Part shown: positions 33,472 through 43,057 of the stretch, piece after piece
Numbering within the stretch: position 1 is the stretch's first letter
How the letters are laid out: each line of letters opens with the position of its first letter
Origin: Fen-1038 sp042408355
Lineage (GTDB): Bacteria > Chloroflexota > Anaerolineae > Anaerolineales > Villigracilaceae
NCBI GenBank assembly: GCA_042408355.1
Contig: JBHORD010000094.1
Span: 19,583 to 83,582 of the forward strand
Length of the DNA stretch: 64,000 nucleotides
Reading direction: 5' to 3'
Notes under the pieces: generated by a model
Database searches by the model: none
The model's input: the letters and a program-made list of their open reading frames with translations, nothing else
Told to the model about the DNA's origin: nothing
Made by a program: the position numbers and the translations under genes

Positions 33472-34248
33472 TCATCCGCCTTTGAGATAGATTCCTTTTG
33501 GATCGAGTTCTTCACGCAGAATCTTCAATTCTTTTTCTGTGACCGGTTCCGTCGTCCGCAAATTCGCGGCGATTTTGAGCGGCCAGCCGGTGTTCTCTTT
33601 GGCCTGTTCCACGGTTCTTCCGGGATGCAAAGCCGTCAGCATCAACTCGCCGTTTTCATCGGGTTCCATGAATCCGATGTCTGTCACCACGCCGACCATG
33701 CCTCCGCCGCGCAGACCGGCGGCCTCGCGTTGTTTGCGTCCGTTCAAGAATCCCGCCGAGGTCATGAAATCCACTTTTTCGGGGAAGCGCCGTTTTTGAT
33801 GCGGCGTCATCAGATAACAGCGGTTGGCCCACGCGGCGATTTCCTGCGAGCCGCCCGAACCGGGCAAACGCGTTTTCGGATGGTTGTAATCGTTGCCGAT
33901 GATGGTGGCATTGATGTTGCCGTATTTATCAATTTGCGCGCCGCCCATAAAGCCGACATCCACGTTGCCGCGCTGAAGATACAGCGAAAAAATATCGTAC
34001 ATGCTGACAACAGACAGCGCGCCGCTGACGAGCGTCGGGTCGCCGATGGAAAGCGGGAGCCGCGCCGGTTCCGCGCCGATCACCCCCGCTTCGTAGATCA
34101 TGACCAGATTCGGCGCGTGAGTCCGCTTGGCGAGATTGCAGGCGAGGTTCGGCTGTCCCACGCCGACGAAGACAACATCGCCATCCCGTAAAAGCCGCGC
34201 CGCGTTGATAATCATCAATTCGGCGGATGAATAATTTAACTCGGTCAT
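33472..34248 (-). CDS. CoA-transferase subunit beta (glutaconate CoA-transferase/IpdB-like)
   Basis: This 258-residue type I CoA-transferase beta subunit has IYEAGVIGAEPARLP near residue 52, with Glu53 at the place of the acyl-accepting glutamate of glutaconate CoA-transferase. It also has GFMGGAQIDKYGNINATIIG, which is conserved. The alpha subunit is about 1 kb upstream on the same strand (35229-36131), with an alpha/beta hydrolase in between. Such pairs move CoA between carboxylates, or, as in the IpdAB branch, hydrolyse a ring; sequence alone does not decide. ATG 34248 is five bases from GGAG; 34251 is two bases from it. Confidence 0.85.
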   Translation of the reverse strand: MTELNYSSAELMIINAARLLRDGDVVFVGVGQPNLACNLAKRTHAPNLVMIYEAGVIGAEPARLPLSIGDPTLVSGALSVVSMYDIFSLYLQRGNVDVGFMGGAQIDKYGNINATIIGNDYNHPKTRLPGSGGSQEIAAWANRCYLMTPHQKRRFPEKVDFMTSAGFLNGRKQREAAGLRGGGMVGVVTDIGFMEPDENGELMLTALHPGRTVEQAKENTGWPLKIAANLRTTEPVTEKELKILREELDPKGIYLKGG

Positions 34249-34299
34249 CATATCTCCTTCAATTGTGATCCCGCAGGGCGGCGATGGTCGAGCGGTGAT

Positions 34300-35169
34300 C
34301 TATACTAAACCCGCCGCCTGCGTGACCTGCGTGCTTTTCAAAAAATCTTGCATGATGTCGAAAACTTGCTGCGGTCGTTCGAGCGGAAGCAGATGCGTGG
34401 ACTTTTCCAGCGTGACGATTTTGATGTTGGGATTTCTTTTCTCAACGGACTTTGCAGTTGATTCCCAAAATGTATCCGTCTCTGCGCCGCGGAGGATAAT
34501 GGTGGGAACATCGAGGCGCGGAAGATTCTTCCACAAGTCCAGATCGCGCCAGATGCCGGTGTAATAAATGCGCGCCTCCCATTCGGGAGAAAAAGCCAGT
34601 TCATAATGGCCGTCCGGCGTTGGCTTTGTCATGCCGTCAATGAAGATGCCGAGGCTGTCGTCTGAGAAGAAGCGGAAGACGGCGCGCCGCCGATAGGCAT
34701 CGAAGACTTTGTCGAGATCATCGAATTCGCGCCGGCGTTTGAGCGCGCCCCGGATGAGCGGATGGATTTTGTTTCCCAGGCCAAATGTGCGCGCCAGATT
34801 CCATTCGAGGATGAAGCAGGGCGGGAACAGGACGGGGTCCATCAAGACCAAAGCGCGAAAACGCTTCGGCTCTTTCAGCGCAGCGCGCAGGGTGACGATG
34901 GCGCCGATGGAATGTCCCACGCCGATTACAGAATCGAGTTTTTGTTCATTGAGAAATTCCAGCAGGTCGTTCGTGAATGGAATCCAGTCCCTGATTTCTT
35001 CGGGTTTTGAATTGGGCCACAACGGGCGCAGTAACATTCCAATGGCGTGATATTGACTCGCCAATCGCTCCGTCAATGGCCGGTAGCAGGCCGGCGGATA
35101 GCCGTTGGCGTGCAGAAAATGGAGCGGCTGGCCCTTTCCGCCAAAATCAAGGTAAGGAATGGTCGTCAT
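34300..35169 (-). CDS. Alpha/beta hydrolase
   Basis: The 289-residue enzyme has HANGYPP (oxyanion loop), the nucleophile elbow GVGHSIGA with Ser87, an acid region near GAETDTF, and a final His in KSTHLLPLERP. These give a full Ser-Asp-His triad. Its place between the two CoA-transferase subunits hints at a thioester or ester substrate in the same pathway (inference). I begin at the ATG 35169; the upstream frame is low-complexity and Arg/Lys-rich. Confidence 0.88.
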   Translation of the reverse strand: MTTIPYLDFGGKGQPLHFLHANGYPPACYRPLTERLASQYHAIGMLLRPLWPNSKPEEIRDWIPFTNDLLEFLNEQKLDSVIGVGHSIGAIVTLRAALKEPKRFRALVLMDPVLFPPCFILEWNLARTFGLGNKIHPLIRGALKRRREFDDLDKVFDAYRRRAVFRFFSDDSLGIFIDGMTKPTPDGHYELAFSPEWEARIYYTGIWRDLDLWKNLPRLDVPTIILRGAETDTFWESTAKSVEKRNPNIKIVTLEKSTHLLPLERPQQVFDIMQDFLKSTQVTQAAGLV

Positions 35170-35228
35170 TTTTTCTCGCCACGAAGGACACAAGTCAGCG
35201 CAAAGGATTTTTCTTCGTGTCTTTGCGG

Positions 35229-36131
35229 TTAATAACTTCCGTAATTGATCGGCTCGCTCAGGCGCGGTTTGATTTTCAATTTCTCGCGTTTTTCCCCGCC
35301 GAGTTTTTGCATGTATTCGGCGCGGTCGTTCACGCCATAGACCCATTCATCGAGCCAGCTTTTCACGCTTTCGATGGATTCGCTGATCTTGTCCCACTGT
35401 AAATAAAATTCGTTGTCGCGGTCGTAATAGCCCTGTGCATAGGATGGATGGCACGCGAACGGGACATGGCAGACCGCGTCCACGACGACGGCTGGAATCA
35501 ACGTGCGGTTCGGGTCGGACCTGATAACGGATTCGTCCACGATTTCCTCCGCCGTCAGGATGACCTTCTTCGCGGCGAAGGCGGCTTCTTTCTGCTCGCC
35601 GATGATTCCCCACAGATGCGCGTTGCCGTTCGCGTCCGCGCGCTGAACGTGGACGATGGCGACATCAGGATTCAAAGCCGGCACAACGATTACATCCTTG
35701 CCGCCGTATGGATCGGGAATGCGCTTGATCTTCGGATTCACTCTTTCGAGATCCGCCGCGCCGGTTTGATTCATGGGCAGAAATGGCAGGCCGGAGGCGC
35801 CCGCCTGCAAACGCGTAATCATCCCGAAATGCGAATATTCCTCCCATTCGAGTCTGCCCTGCTCGATAGCGGAGCGCACGATGCGCAGACTTCCCACGCC
35901 GGGATTGCCCATGTACGAAAAGATGACTTTGCGCGCGCATCCCGCCGCGACCATCTGGTCGTAGATCAAATCCGGGGTGGCGCGCGCCAGCACAAGGTCG
36001 CGTTTGTTTTGGCGCAGGATTTCATGTCCCGCGGCAAAGGGAATCAAATGCGTAAAGCCGGCGGCATAAACGACATCGCCGTCGCTGACGTATTTTGAAA
36101 TTGCATCTTTCAATGAGATAAGTTTCGACAT
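35229..36131 (-). CDS. CoA-transferase subunit alpha (glutaconate CoA-transferase/IpdA-like)
   Basis: The 300-residue product has the CoA-transferase start (MSKLISLKDAISKYVSDGD), GFTHLIPFAAGHEILR, the loop SYMGNPGVGSLR and a late domain with VVDAVCHVPFACHPSYAQGY. It pairs with the beta subunit at 33472-34248. The start ATG at 36129-36131 directly follows the stop of the small membrane protein gene, so translation may be coupled. The upstream ORF to 36359 is not coding in this frame. Confidence 0.87.
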   Translation of the reverse strand: MSKLISLKDAISKYVSDGDVVYAAGFTHLIPFAAGHEILRQNKRDLVLARATPDLIYDQMVAAGCARKVIFSYMGNPGVGSLRIVRSAIEQGRLEWEEYSHFGMITRLQAGASGLPFLPMNQTGAADLERVNPKIKRIPDPYGGKDVIVVPALNPDVAIVHVQRADANGNAHLWGIIGEQKEAAFAAKKVILTAEEIVDESVIRSDPNRTLIPAVVVDAVCHVPFACHPSYAQGYYDRDNEFYLQWDKISESIESVKSWLDEWVYGVNDRAEYMQKLGGEKREKLKIKPRLSEPINYGSY

Positions 36132-36132
36132 G

Positions 36133-36378
36133 TTATTTCTTTTCTTCTTTGCGTTTCTTTGAGCCTTCGCGCCATTTACGCCATGTGGAAAACCGTCCGC
36201 TGGGCGGAGGCGGGGGTCTTCGTCTGCGGAGCAGCATTCCGAAGGCGATGATAATGATGGACCAGAATAGATAGTCAAAATCCGTTTGATGGGCGTAGTC
36301 CGATGCGATAAAGAGAATGAAAATCCCCACCCCAATGACAATGAAGAAGGTGCCGACACGGATGACGAATTCTTCCAT
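36133..36378 (-). CDS. Small two-helix membrane protein
   Basis: This 81-residue ORF has two transmembrane helices (about 7-25 and 35-52) and ends in a basic, proline-rich tail (RRRRPPPPPSGRFSTWRKWR). Its stop is one base before the CoA-transferase alpha start, implying coupled expression. I do not recognise the family. The coding frame keeps the biased codon use of its neighbours, which supports it as real. Confidence 0.6.
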   Translation of the reverse strand: MEEFVIRVGTFFIVIGVGIFILFIASDYAHQTDFDYLFWSIIIIAFGMLLRRRRPPPPPSGRFSTWRKWREGSKKRKEEKK

Positions 36379-36465
36379 GAATCAAACGGGTTTGAACGCT
36401 GAAAACAAAGTGAGCAGGGGTTGATAAAAACCCCTTCCCCTTGTCGGGGAAGGGGCGGATTGAAT

Positions 36466-38139
36466 TTATCTGCGCCGAGCCGCTTTCTTTTTTGGAGCGG
36501 CTTTCTTAACCGCTTTCTTAACAGCTTTCTTTACCGCTGTTTTCTTGCCGTTCGGCGAAGCCTTAGCGGGGCGGATCAATGTGCGAATTTGTTCGTGCAT
36601 GTAAAGTTGAACGTAGTAATATCCGCCGCCGTTTTTGCCGGTCGCGCCGGAGCCTTTCCAGCCGCCGAACGGTTGGAAGCCCGGCCACGCGCCGGTCGTC
36701 GCGCCCTGCGGACGATTGGCATACGTCACACCCGCTTCGATCTTGTCGAAGAACCAATCGGCTTCCTTTTCCGTGCCGTAGAAACCGGCCGTCAAACCGT
36801 AATTGACATTGTTGGCAATCTTCATGGCTTCTTCAAGATCGCTGACTTTGCCGATTGTCGTGATGGGCAGGAACATTTCATACTGCCACAAGCGATGCTC
36901 GAAGGGCAGATCGGTCACGAAGGTTGGTTCGCAGTAATAGCCTTTGTCGAACATGCCGCCGGTCTTTACGTGACCGCCGGTCAGGAATTTGCCGCCCGCC
37001 TGGCTGATCTCTTCGGTGAAATTCTTGAAATCGTTGTACGAGTTTTTGTTGATGACCGGGCCGAGGAAGGTGGCGCGTTCGGTCGGGTCGCCGATGACGA
37101 GTTTCTCGGTCATATCTTTTAAGCGGCCAAGCAATTCATCGTAGACGGGTTCTTCGACGAGGACGCGGGAGGCCGCCGAGCATTTTTGTCCCTGCAGGCC
37201 GAATGCGGATCGGACGATGCCGGTAGCGGCGTCCGCTAAATTGGCATGGCGCGAAACGATGGCGGGATTCTTGCCGCCAAGTTCGAGCACAATGGGACGA
37301 ACATAATTGCGATTGGCGAAGTCGCGGTACATCTTCATGCCGACATCGAACGAACCGGTGAAGGTCGCGCCGTCAACTTCAGGGCTGTCCACCAATGCCT
37401 GACCGAGGGTGGAGCCGGGGCCGGTGACGAAGTTAACCACGCCATCCGGGAAGCCCGCGTCGCGGAAGACTTCCGCATACAGGCGGACGACCCACGATGT
37501 GTCCGTCGCTGGTTTGATGACAACAGTGTTGCCTGCGACCAATGCCGCGCCGGTCGGTCCACCCGTCAACGCAAACGGGAAGTTGAATGGGCTGACGACG
37601 AGCCACACGCCGTACGGCCGAAGCACCGAAATGTTAGTCGCATCGTAACCAACCAGCGGATCTTTGCCCATCGGTTTGATGAACCCGTCATTCTGTTCCA
37701 TCATCAACGCGGACCAGTACATCAGGTCGGCTGTTTCTTGAACATCGCCAAGCGACTCCATGCGGTTCTTGCCGACCTCAAGCGCCATCGCCGCGCCCAT
37801 CTCCAGAATGCGTTTCTCAATCAACGCCGCCGCTTTGCGGACGAGTTTGACGCGCTCCTGCCATGGCGTGTGACTCCATTTGGGGAAGGCTCGGCGGGCC
37901 GCGGCAATGGCTTGCTGTGCATGCGAGGCGTTGCCCTTCTGCATGATGGCCAGCACCCAGTCGGTGTTGATGGGTGAGCGGTCCTCCCATTTCTCATCGG
38001 CAAAAACATCCTTGTTGTCAATGATCATGCTCCATTCCTTGCCCAGGTTCTGCTTGAGATTCGCAACTGCCTTATCGAATCCCTTGTGAAGCTCTTCGGG
38101 CGGGTTGAACATGGTCGCGTACGTGAGCTTGAAAGCCAT
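36466..38139 (-). CDS. pruA: L-glutamate gamma-semialdehyde (P5C) dehydrogenase with lysine-rich C-terminal tail
   Basis: The enzyme oxidises glutamate gamma-semialdehyde to glutamate in proline/arginine breakdown. The 557-residue protein has SPFNFPFALTGGP, the catalytic Glu286 in VLELGGKNPA and Cys320 in LQGQKCSAAS, and a late FGGWKGSG. Segments such as KTGGMFDKGYYCEP fit the RocA/PruA branch, although related semialdehyde dehydrogenases look similar. The last 26 residues are almost only Lys, Ala, Val, Pro and Arg (KKAVKKAVKKAAPKKKAARRR region, here shortened), resembling histone-H1-like tails. This is unusual for an aldehyde dehydrogenase. A 199-base non-coding gap precedes it. Confidence 0.88.
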   Translation of the reverse strand: MAFKLTYATMFNPPEELHKGFDKAVANLKQNLGKEWSMIIDNKDVFADEKWEDRSPINTDWVLAIMQKGNASHAQQAIAAARRAFPKWSHTPWQERVKLVRKAAALIEKRILEMGAAMALEVGKNRMESLGDVQETADLMYWSALMMEQNDGFIKPMGKDPLVGYDATNISVLRPYGVWLVVSPFNFPFALTGGPTGAALVAGNTVVIKPATDTSWVVRLYAEVFRDAGFPDGVVNFVTGPGSTLGQALVDSPEVDGATFTGSFDVGMKMYRDFANRNYVRPIVLELGGKNPAIVSRHANLADAATGIVRSAFGLQGQKCSAASRVLVEEPVYDELLGRLKDMTEKLVIGDPTERATFLGPVINKNSYNDFKNFTEEISQAGGKFLTGGHVKTGGMFDKGYYCEPTFVTDLPFEHRLWQYEMFLPITTIGKVSDLEEAMKIANNVNYGLTAGFYGTEKEADWFFDKIEAGVTYANRPQGATTGAWPGFQPFGGWKGSGATGKNGGGYYYVQLYMHEQIRTLIRPAKASPNGKKTAVKKAVKKAVKKAAPKKKAARRR

Positions 38140-38338
38140 ACGAAAAACCTCCTGTGAATGTCTGATGGTCTGACGGGTCTAACGGTCTCACAGGTCATAC
38201 CCGTAAGACTTGTTAGACATAACGACTGGTTTGACTTTCATAGTATAGCGTTGTTCGTTACAATCGTCAAAGCGGGGCATCTTTAGTTTGGCGTGACGAT
38301 TTTCCCGATGTTCTTCAAGCGAAACAGCAACTGCCGCT

Positions 38339-41300
38339 TCAATACCTTTCGGTCAAATCCGATTCCAGAAACGCCTTGACCACGATGGGGTCGAAGAGCG
38401 TGCCGGCTCCTTCAAGGATATACTGGCGCGCCCTTTCCTTCGGCCAGGCTTTGCGGTACGGGCGGTCCGACGTCAGCGCGTCCCAGACGTCCACCACGGA
38501 AAAGATGCGGGCCGCAAGCGGAATCTGCTCGCCGCTCAAGCCGCGCGGATAACCTGTGCCGTCCCATTTTTCGTGATGACAATAAGGAATGTCAACGGAG
38601 GCGCGCAGATAACGGATGGGCGAGAGCATTTCATAAGCCAGACTTGGATGTTGTTTTACGATCTGCCATTCCGCCTCGGTCAGCCCGGACGGCTTTTGGA
38701 GAATCTCATCGGGTATGCCGATTTTTCCAATGTCATGAAGGAGCGCGCCCCAGCGGATGTAAACCAGATTTTCATCTGTGACGCCCAGCTTCCTCGCAAG
38801 TTCGACGCTCATCTCGGCGACGCGCTGGGTGTGTCCTTCGGGCTCTTTGCCCCGCAGGTCCATGGCGTGCGACCAGCCTTCGATGGTCGCGTCGTATGCC
38901 AGAGTTAATTCGTGATTGCTTCGCTGCAGGTTTTCGAATAATTCAATGCTGTCCACGGCAATGGCCGCTTGTTGGGCGAGAGTTTCCAGAAAATCGAGCC
39001 ACTCCCGGTCGGGATGAAGCGCTGAACGGTTGAAAGTTTCCAGAACGCCTTTGACGCGGCCTTTGGCAATCAATGGGATGCAGTAATAACTTACAAAGTT
39101 TTCGAGCGCGGCGAAACGATCGAAGCTCGTATGACCCGTCCCGATTTTCAAATTGTCCACATGGATCGGACGGCGTTCCAAAGCGGCGCGTCCGGCAAAT
39201 TCCACTCCCAAACGCAAATTCACTTTTTCAAGGCCCTGCGTGTGGAAGCCGCGTCCGGCGCGGAATTCCAGCGTATTCAGGATTGGATTGAATATCAATA
39301 TATCCGCGGCGTCCACGTTCAATTGATTTACCGCCTGATTGAGCAGCATCTCCAGACTGGCTTTCAAATCGAAACTGGACGTGATGATCTGGTCAATGTT
39401 TTTCAGGGCGGTCAGGCGTTCCAATTGCCGGCGGATGCGTTCCTCCGTCTGTTTGCGGCTGGTGATATCGCGCAGGAATGACATGATCTGGTTGGAAAGA
39501 GGAACATACAGGCTGTTTACTTCCACATCTATGATGCGGCCGTCTTTGCGGCGGTGGCGCGTCTCGAAGCGTTCATGTCCTATTTCTTTCAATGACGACA
39601 GATGCCGCAGTGTCTCTTCTTCCGATTCGTCCACCTCCAAGTCTGTCACTCGCAGGTCCAATAATTCATCGCGGCTGTAACCCGATATTTGACAATACGC
39701 CTCGTTCACATCCAGCAATCTTCCGTCGAGAGCGGCCCGCCAAAAACCGTCCAGGGCGGCGCCGGTCAGATAACGATATTCCTCGTTGCTTCGGCGCAGA
39801 GCCTCTTCGGCATTTTTGCGGACGGTGATATCTTCGATGATGATCTGAATCAACTCGATCTGTCCGTTCACGCCGAAGAGGGGAGTGAACCGCATAAACA
39901 TGTCAATGGATTTGCCCCATTTCGTTGTATAGGGACGCTCGACAAAAACGGGCTGTGCGGTGTTGACCGCCTTTTGAAAATCAGCGGAGATGCCTGCTTC
40001 GATCAATAGCGGAAAGGTCAATATGTTTATGGCTTTGGTCGCTTCAGCGGACGGCGACCCCAGAATTTTTATGGCTTCGGGGTTGACATCGAGAATCTCG
40101 CCGCGCAGGTTGACGAGCAGGATGCCGACCGGCGCGTTGACAAACAACTGACGATATTTTTCTTCGTTATGGCGCAAAAGCTCTTCTGCGTGTTTGCTTT
40201 CGGTAATATCCTGCCAGATGCCCCGAAAAACTGCGGGCGAATCAGGGGAAGCCTGCAGCACACGCCCTTCGTCATGAATCCAACGAACCGTCCCATCTTT
40301 TGCAATCAAACGATATTCCGCCAGATACTTTCCAGGACCCGACAAAGCGCGCGCATTTTCCCCCAGCACGCGCAGTTTATCCTCAGGATGAAGGCGGTCT
40401 ACCCAGAGATTTTTATTTGCCATCCATTCGTCAGGAGAATATCCGGTGAACGCCTCGATTTGGGGGCTCACGTAAAGCGTTTTGTGATCCGCGCCGGCAA
40501 TGTAAACCACCAGCGGAATTTGTTCAACCAATGTGCGATATCGAGCCTCGGCGGCGATCAGGGCCTCTTCCGCATGTTTTCGCTCCGTCACATCCAGCGC
40601 GGTCAACTGGATCGCAGGCTTGCCCTGATATTCGATCCTTACCGCCGTTTGATACAGCCAGCGTACTTTGCCGTCTTTGCGGATGACCCGATATTCGTAT
40701 TGGGGCCGGGCCTCCTGGCCGGCCAGTCTGCGTCTCATTCTCTCCAAAGCCTCTTCGCGGTCTTCAGCGAAAATCATCTCGATCACCTGTTGCGGAGACA
40801 AGGCGCGCAGTTCATCGGCAGAATACCCAAGAATCGAGGAGGCGGCCGGATTGGAAAAAACAAAACGACCTTCTTGCATAATCATAAAGCCCTGGATGGA
40901 ATGTTCTATCAAGGTTCGATAGGCTTCTTCCGCGCGTTCACGTTCCATCCTGACTTGCAGAGTGTCCAGCGCAAACGAGATATCCGCGCCAATTTCATCG
41001 AGGAGATGTTCATCCTCGGCGGCAAAACTGTGTTCTGCCGCCGCATAGACCGTCAGCGCGCCGATCACCCGTCCGTTTTGCCGGATGGGCACGGCGGCCG
41101 AGGAGCGGTAGCCGCGGCTCAAGGCTTGCTCCCGCCACGGTTTCATGCGCGGATCGGTGGCGATATCTTGACAAATGACGCATCGTCCTTCACGGATTGC
41201 CGTGCCGGTCGGTCCGCGCCCCAGGCTTTCATCCAGGTAATTGATGCTGACATGATCGAGGTAGCCTTTGTGCTCGCCGGCTATGAAAGCCGGAATCACC

Positions 41301-41929
41301 AGCCCGCTCGACTCTTCGATCAATCCAATCCAGGCCATAAGATGCCTGCCGTGTTCAACGACAACGCGGCAAACCTCCTTGAAAAGAGAATCCTTATCCG
41401 AGGCGCGCACGATGGCCTGATTAATCTGGCTGAGAGTGATGTAGAGATAATTCAGCCGTCGAGCTTTGTCCTCCGCCTGTTTTTGATCGGTAACGTCAAG
41501 CAGGGCACCGGCCAAACCGATGACCTTGCCGCTTTTATTCCTTACGGGGTCCACCGTCAAATCATAGACGCGAATCCGGTCCGCGGCGTGGACTTGAACC
41601 TCCCGGCGGGCCGGAATACCCGTTTCCAAAACGCCGCGTTTGATTTCCGTGATAATGGCGCCGTCCCCCGGCGGCAGAAGTTGTTCATCCGTGAATCCAA
41701 TGATTTCCTCGACGGAGTATCCCCATTGCGGCTGGGATACCCACGTATATCGCAAGTCTTTATCCATGCGGAAGACTGCGACGTTCACTCCGCGTAAGAC
41801 GGCATCCAGAAGCCCGCTGTTTTCGTTTTGTGTTCCGGCCGCGCGCTTTGCCGCGCCGCGCCGGTATGCTCTCTTTTTATCCGTGGGTGGTTTTGATTCG
41901 GCCGGCTTCTTTCTGGATTGTGCCGTCAT
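38339..41929 (-). CDS. Multi-PAS/GAF HD-GYP protein (cyclic di-GMP phosphodiesterase)
   Basis: This 1196-residue predicted soluble sensor has a basic N-terminus (1-35), then PAS (about 45-160), GAF (175-320), four further PAS domains (340-840), a second GAF (850-1000) and a C-terminal HD-GYP domain (1020-1196). The HD-GYP part has GALLHDIGKIGIPDE, the HHEKWDGTGYPRGL signature and VVDVWDALTSDRPYR. HD-GYP enzymes hydrolyse cyclic di-GMP to GMP through a metal site. No transmembrane segment is evident, so it senses cytoplasmic signals. PAS repeats contain YRVIRKDGKVRWLYQTAVRI-type motifs. It stands alone and divergent to the ECF cluster. Confidence 0.93.
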   Translation of the reverse strand: MTAQSRKKPAESKPPTDKKRAYRRGAAKRAAGTQNENSGLLDAVLRGVNVAVFRMDKDLRYTWVSQPQWGYSVEEIIGFTDEQLLPPGDGAIITEIKRGVLETGIPARREVQVHAADRIRVYDLTVDPVRNKSGKVIGLAGALLDVTDQKQAEDKARRLNYLYITLSQINQAIVRASDKDSLFKEVCRVVVEHGRHLMAWIGLIEESSGLVIPAFIAGEHKGYLDHVSINYLDESLGRGPTGTAIREGRCVICQDIATDPRMKPWREQALSRGYRSSAAVPIRQNGRVIGALTVYAAAEHSFAAEDEHLLDEIGADISFALDTLQVRMERERAEEAYRTLIEHSIQGFMIMQEGRFVFSNPAASSILGYSADELRALSPQQVIEMIFAEDREEALERMRRRLAGQEARPQYEYRVIRKDGKVRWLYQTAVRIEYQGKPAIQLTALDVTERKHAEEALIAAEARYRTLVEQIPLVVYIAGADHKTLYVSPQIEAFTGYSPDEWMANKNLWVDRLHPEDKLRVLGENARALSGPGKYLAEYRLIAKDGTVRWIHDEGRVLQASPDSPAVFRGIWQDITESKHAEELLRHNEEKYRQLFVNAPVGILLVNLRGEILDVNPEAIKILGSPSAEATKAINILTFPLLIEAGISADFQKAVNTAQPVFVERPYTTKWGKSIDMFMRFTPLFGVNGQIELIQIIIEDITVRKNAEEALRRSNEEYRYLTGAALDGFWRAALDGRLLDVNEAYCQISGYSRDELLDLRVTDLEVDESEEETLRHLSSLKEIGHERFETRHRRKDGRIIDVEVNSLYVPLSNQIMSFLRDITSRKQTEERIRRQLERLTALKNIDQIITSSFDLKASLEMLLNQAVNQLNVDAADILIFNPILNTLEFRAGRGFHTQGLEKVNLRLGVEFAGRAALERRPIHVDNLKIGTGHTSFDRFAALENFVSYYCIPLIAKGRVKGVLETFNRSALHPDREWLDFLETLAQQAAIAVDSIELFENLQRSNHELTLAYDATIEGWSHAMDLRGKEPEGHTQRVAEMSVELARKLGVTDENLVYIRWGALLHDIGKIGIPDEILQKPSGLTEAEWQIVKQHPSLAYEMLSPIRYLRASVDIPYCHHEKWDGTGYPRGLSGEQIPLAARIFSVVDVWDALTSDRPYRKAWPKERARQYILEGAGTLFDPIVVKAFLESDLTERY

Positions 41930-42158
41930 TCAATAATCAACTCCATCTCGCCGGCTTGCGGGTTATCGCCTTCAGCCGTGCTTAGATCAGTGTACATGAT
42001 TTTGTTTTTTTTGCAACCGTGAACGAGCGGCAAATGCAGATTGCCGGGTTCTTTATGATTATTCTAGGTCGTTCCCGCCCGGCGGATGTCTCATTTGCAT
42101 ATCAAGTTCGCGCTTGAAGGTTGCGTTTTGTCTCTTCATAGGCGCGCCATTTTCTTCC

Positions 42159-42187
42159 TTGACATTCGTTCTAACTCACAAGATAAT
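42159..42187 (+). promoter_or_regulatory. Promoter of the SAM-hydrolase/ECF unit
   Basis: The -35 TTGACA (42159-42164) and -10 GATAAT (42182-42187) have a 17-bp spacer. The predicted start is near 42194, only about 12 bases before the ATG, so there is no room for a riboswitch. Confidence 0.8.
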
Positions 42188-42205
42188 ATCCCCCAGGAGA
42201 ATCGC

Positions 42206-43006
42206 ATGGCAGTCATCACCCTCATGACCGATTTTGGAATCAAAGATGGCAATGTGGGCGTGATGAAAGGCGTCATCTGGGGAATCTGCCCATCTGCTCA
42301 AATCACCGATCTCAGTCACATGGTGGGTCCGCAAAACATTCGCGAGGCGGGGTTGATTCTGCTTCGCTCCGCTCTCTATTTTCCGAAAGGAACCGTGCAT
42401 GTTGTCGTTGTGGATCCGGGCGTCGGCACGCGGCGCAGACCGATGGCGGCGCGCATCGGCGATTGGTTTTACGTGGGGCCGGATAATGGGACAATCACAC
42501 TTTTACTTGAGCGGGCAGAACAGGACGGCTGGCCCGTCCAATTTGTCCAGCTTGATCGGATGAAATACTGGCTTCCACAGGTGAGTTTTGTTTTTCACGG
42601 ACGCGATATTTTCGCGCCGGTCGCCGCGCATCTTGCCAACGGCGTTCCTCTTTTGGACCTCGGGACGCCTTTCTCCGATCCGGAGCGGCTCGAACTCCCG
42701 AAGCCGGTCCAAACAAAAGACGGCTGGCGCGGCGAAATCATCTACATTGACCATTTTGGGAATGTCGCTTCAAACATCCGCGTGGAGAATCTTGGCGAGG
42801 CCATCAAGCGCAAGGAACAAATCGTTGTTCGTTTGAACGGCGTGGAAATCAGGGGCATGGTCAACACATTTGGCGAGCGGCCTGTTGGGGATTTGGTTGC
42901 CCTGCTGGGAAGCACCGGCAATCTGATTATTTCGGTTGTAAACGGCAACGCGGCCAGCCAGTTGGGTGTTAAAGTTGGCGACGTGATTGAAGCAATTATT
43001 TCGTAA
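42206..43006 (+). CDS. S-adenosyl-L-methionine hydroxide adenosyltransferase (DUF62 family)
   Basis: This family splits S-adenosylmethionine into adenosine and methionine using water. The 266-residue protein starts MAVITLMTDFGIKDGNVGVM with the conserved Asp residues, has VVVDPGVGTRRRPMA and GPDNGTITLL (the SAM/adenosine pocket), and ends with the C-terminal domain IDHFGNVASNIR...GNAASQLGVKVGD. Length is typical. ATG 42206 follows CAGGAGA; the longer upstream frame runs through the promoter. The next three genes are a complete ECF transporter, 51 bases away on the same strand, so the two functions may be linked. Confidence 0.92.
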   Translation: MAVITLMTDFGIKDGNVGVMKGVIWGICPSAQITDLSHMVGPQNIREAGLILLRSALYFPKGTVHVVVVDPGVGTRRRPMAARIGDWFYVGPDNGTITLLLERAEQDGWPVQFVQLDRMKYWLPQVSFVFHGRDIFAPVAAHLANGVPLLDLGTPFSDPERLELPKPVQTKDGWRGEIIYIDHFGNVASNIRVENLGEAIKRKEQIVVRLNGVEIRGMVNTFGERPVGDLVALLGSTGNLIISVVNGNAASQLGVKVGDVIEAIIS

Positions 43007-43057
43007 TTAAACAGCCTAAAGGCGTTGTTAAACCTTTAGGGTGAGAAAAGAAAATTC

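Noticed and set aside
40169..41797. A 542-codon plus-strand ORF inside the PAS/GAF/HD-GYP gene
   Set aside because: Antisense shadow of a gene with clear domains; no signal of its own.
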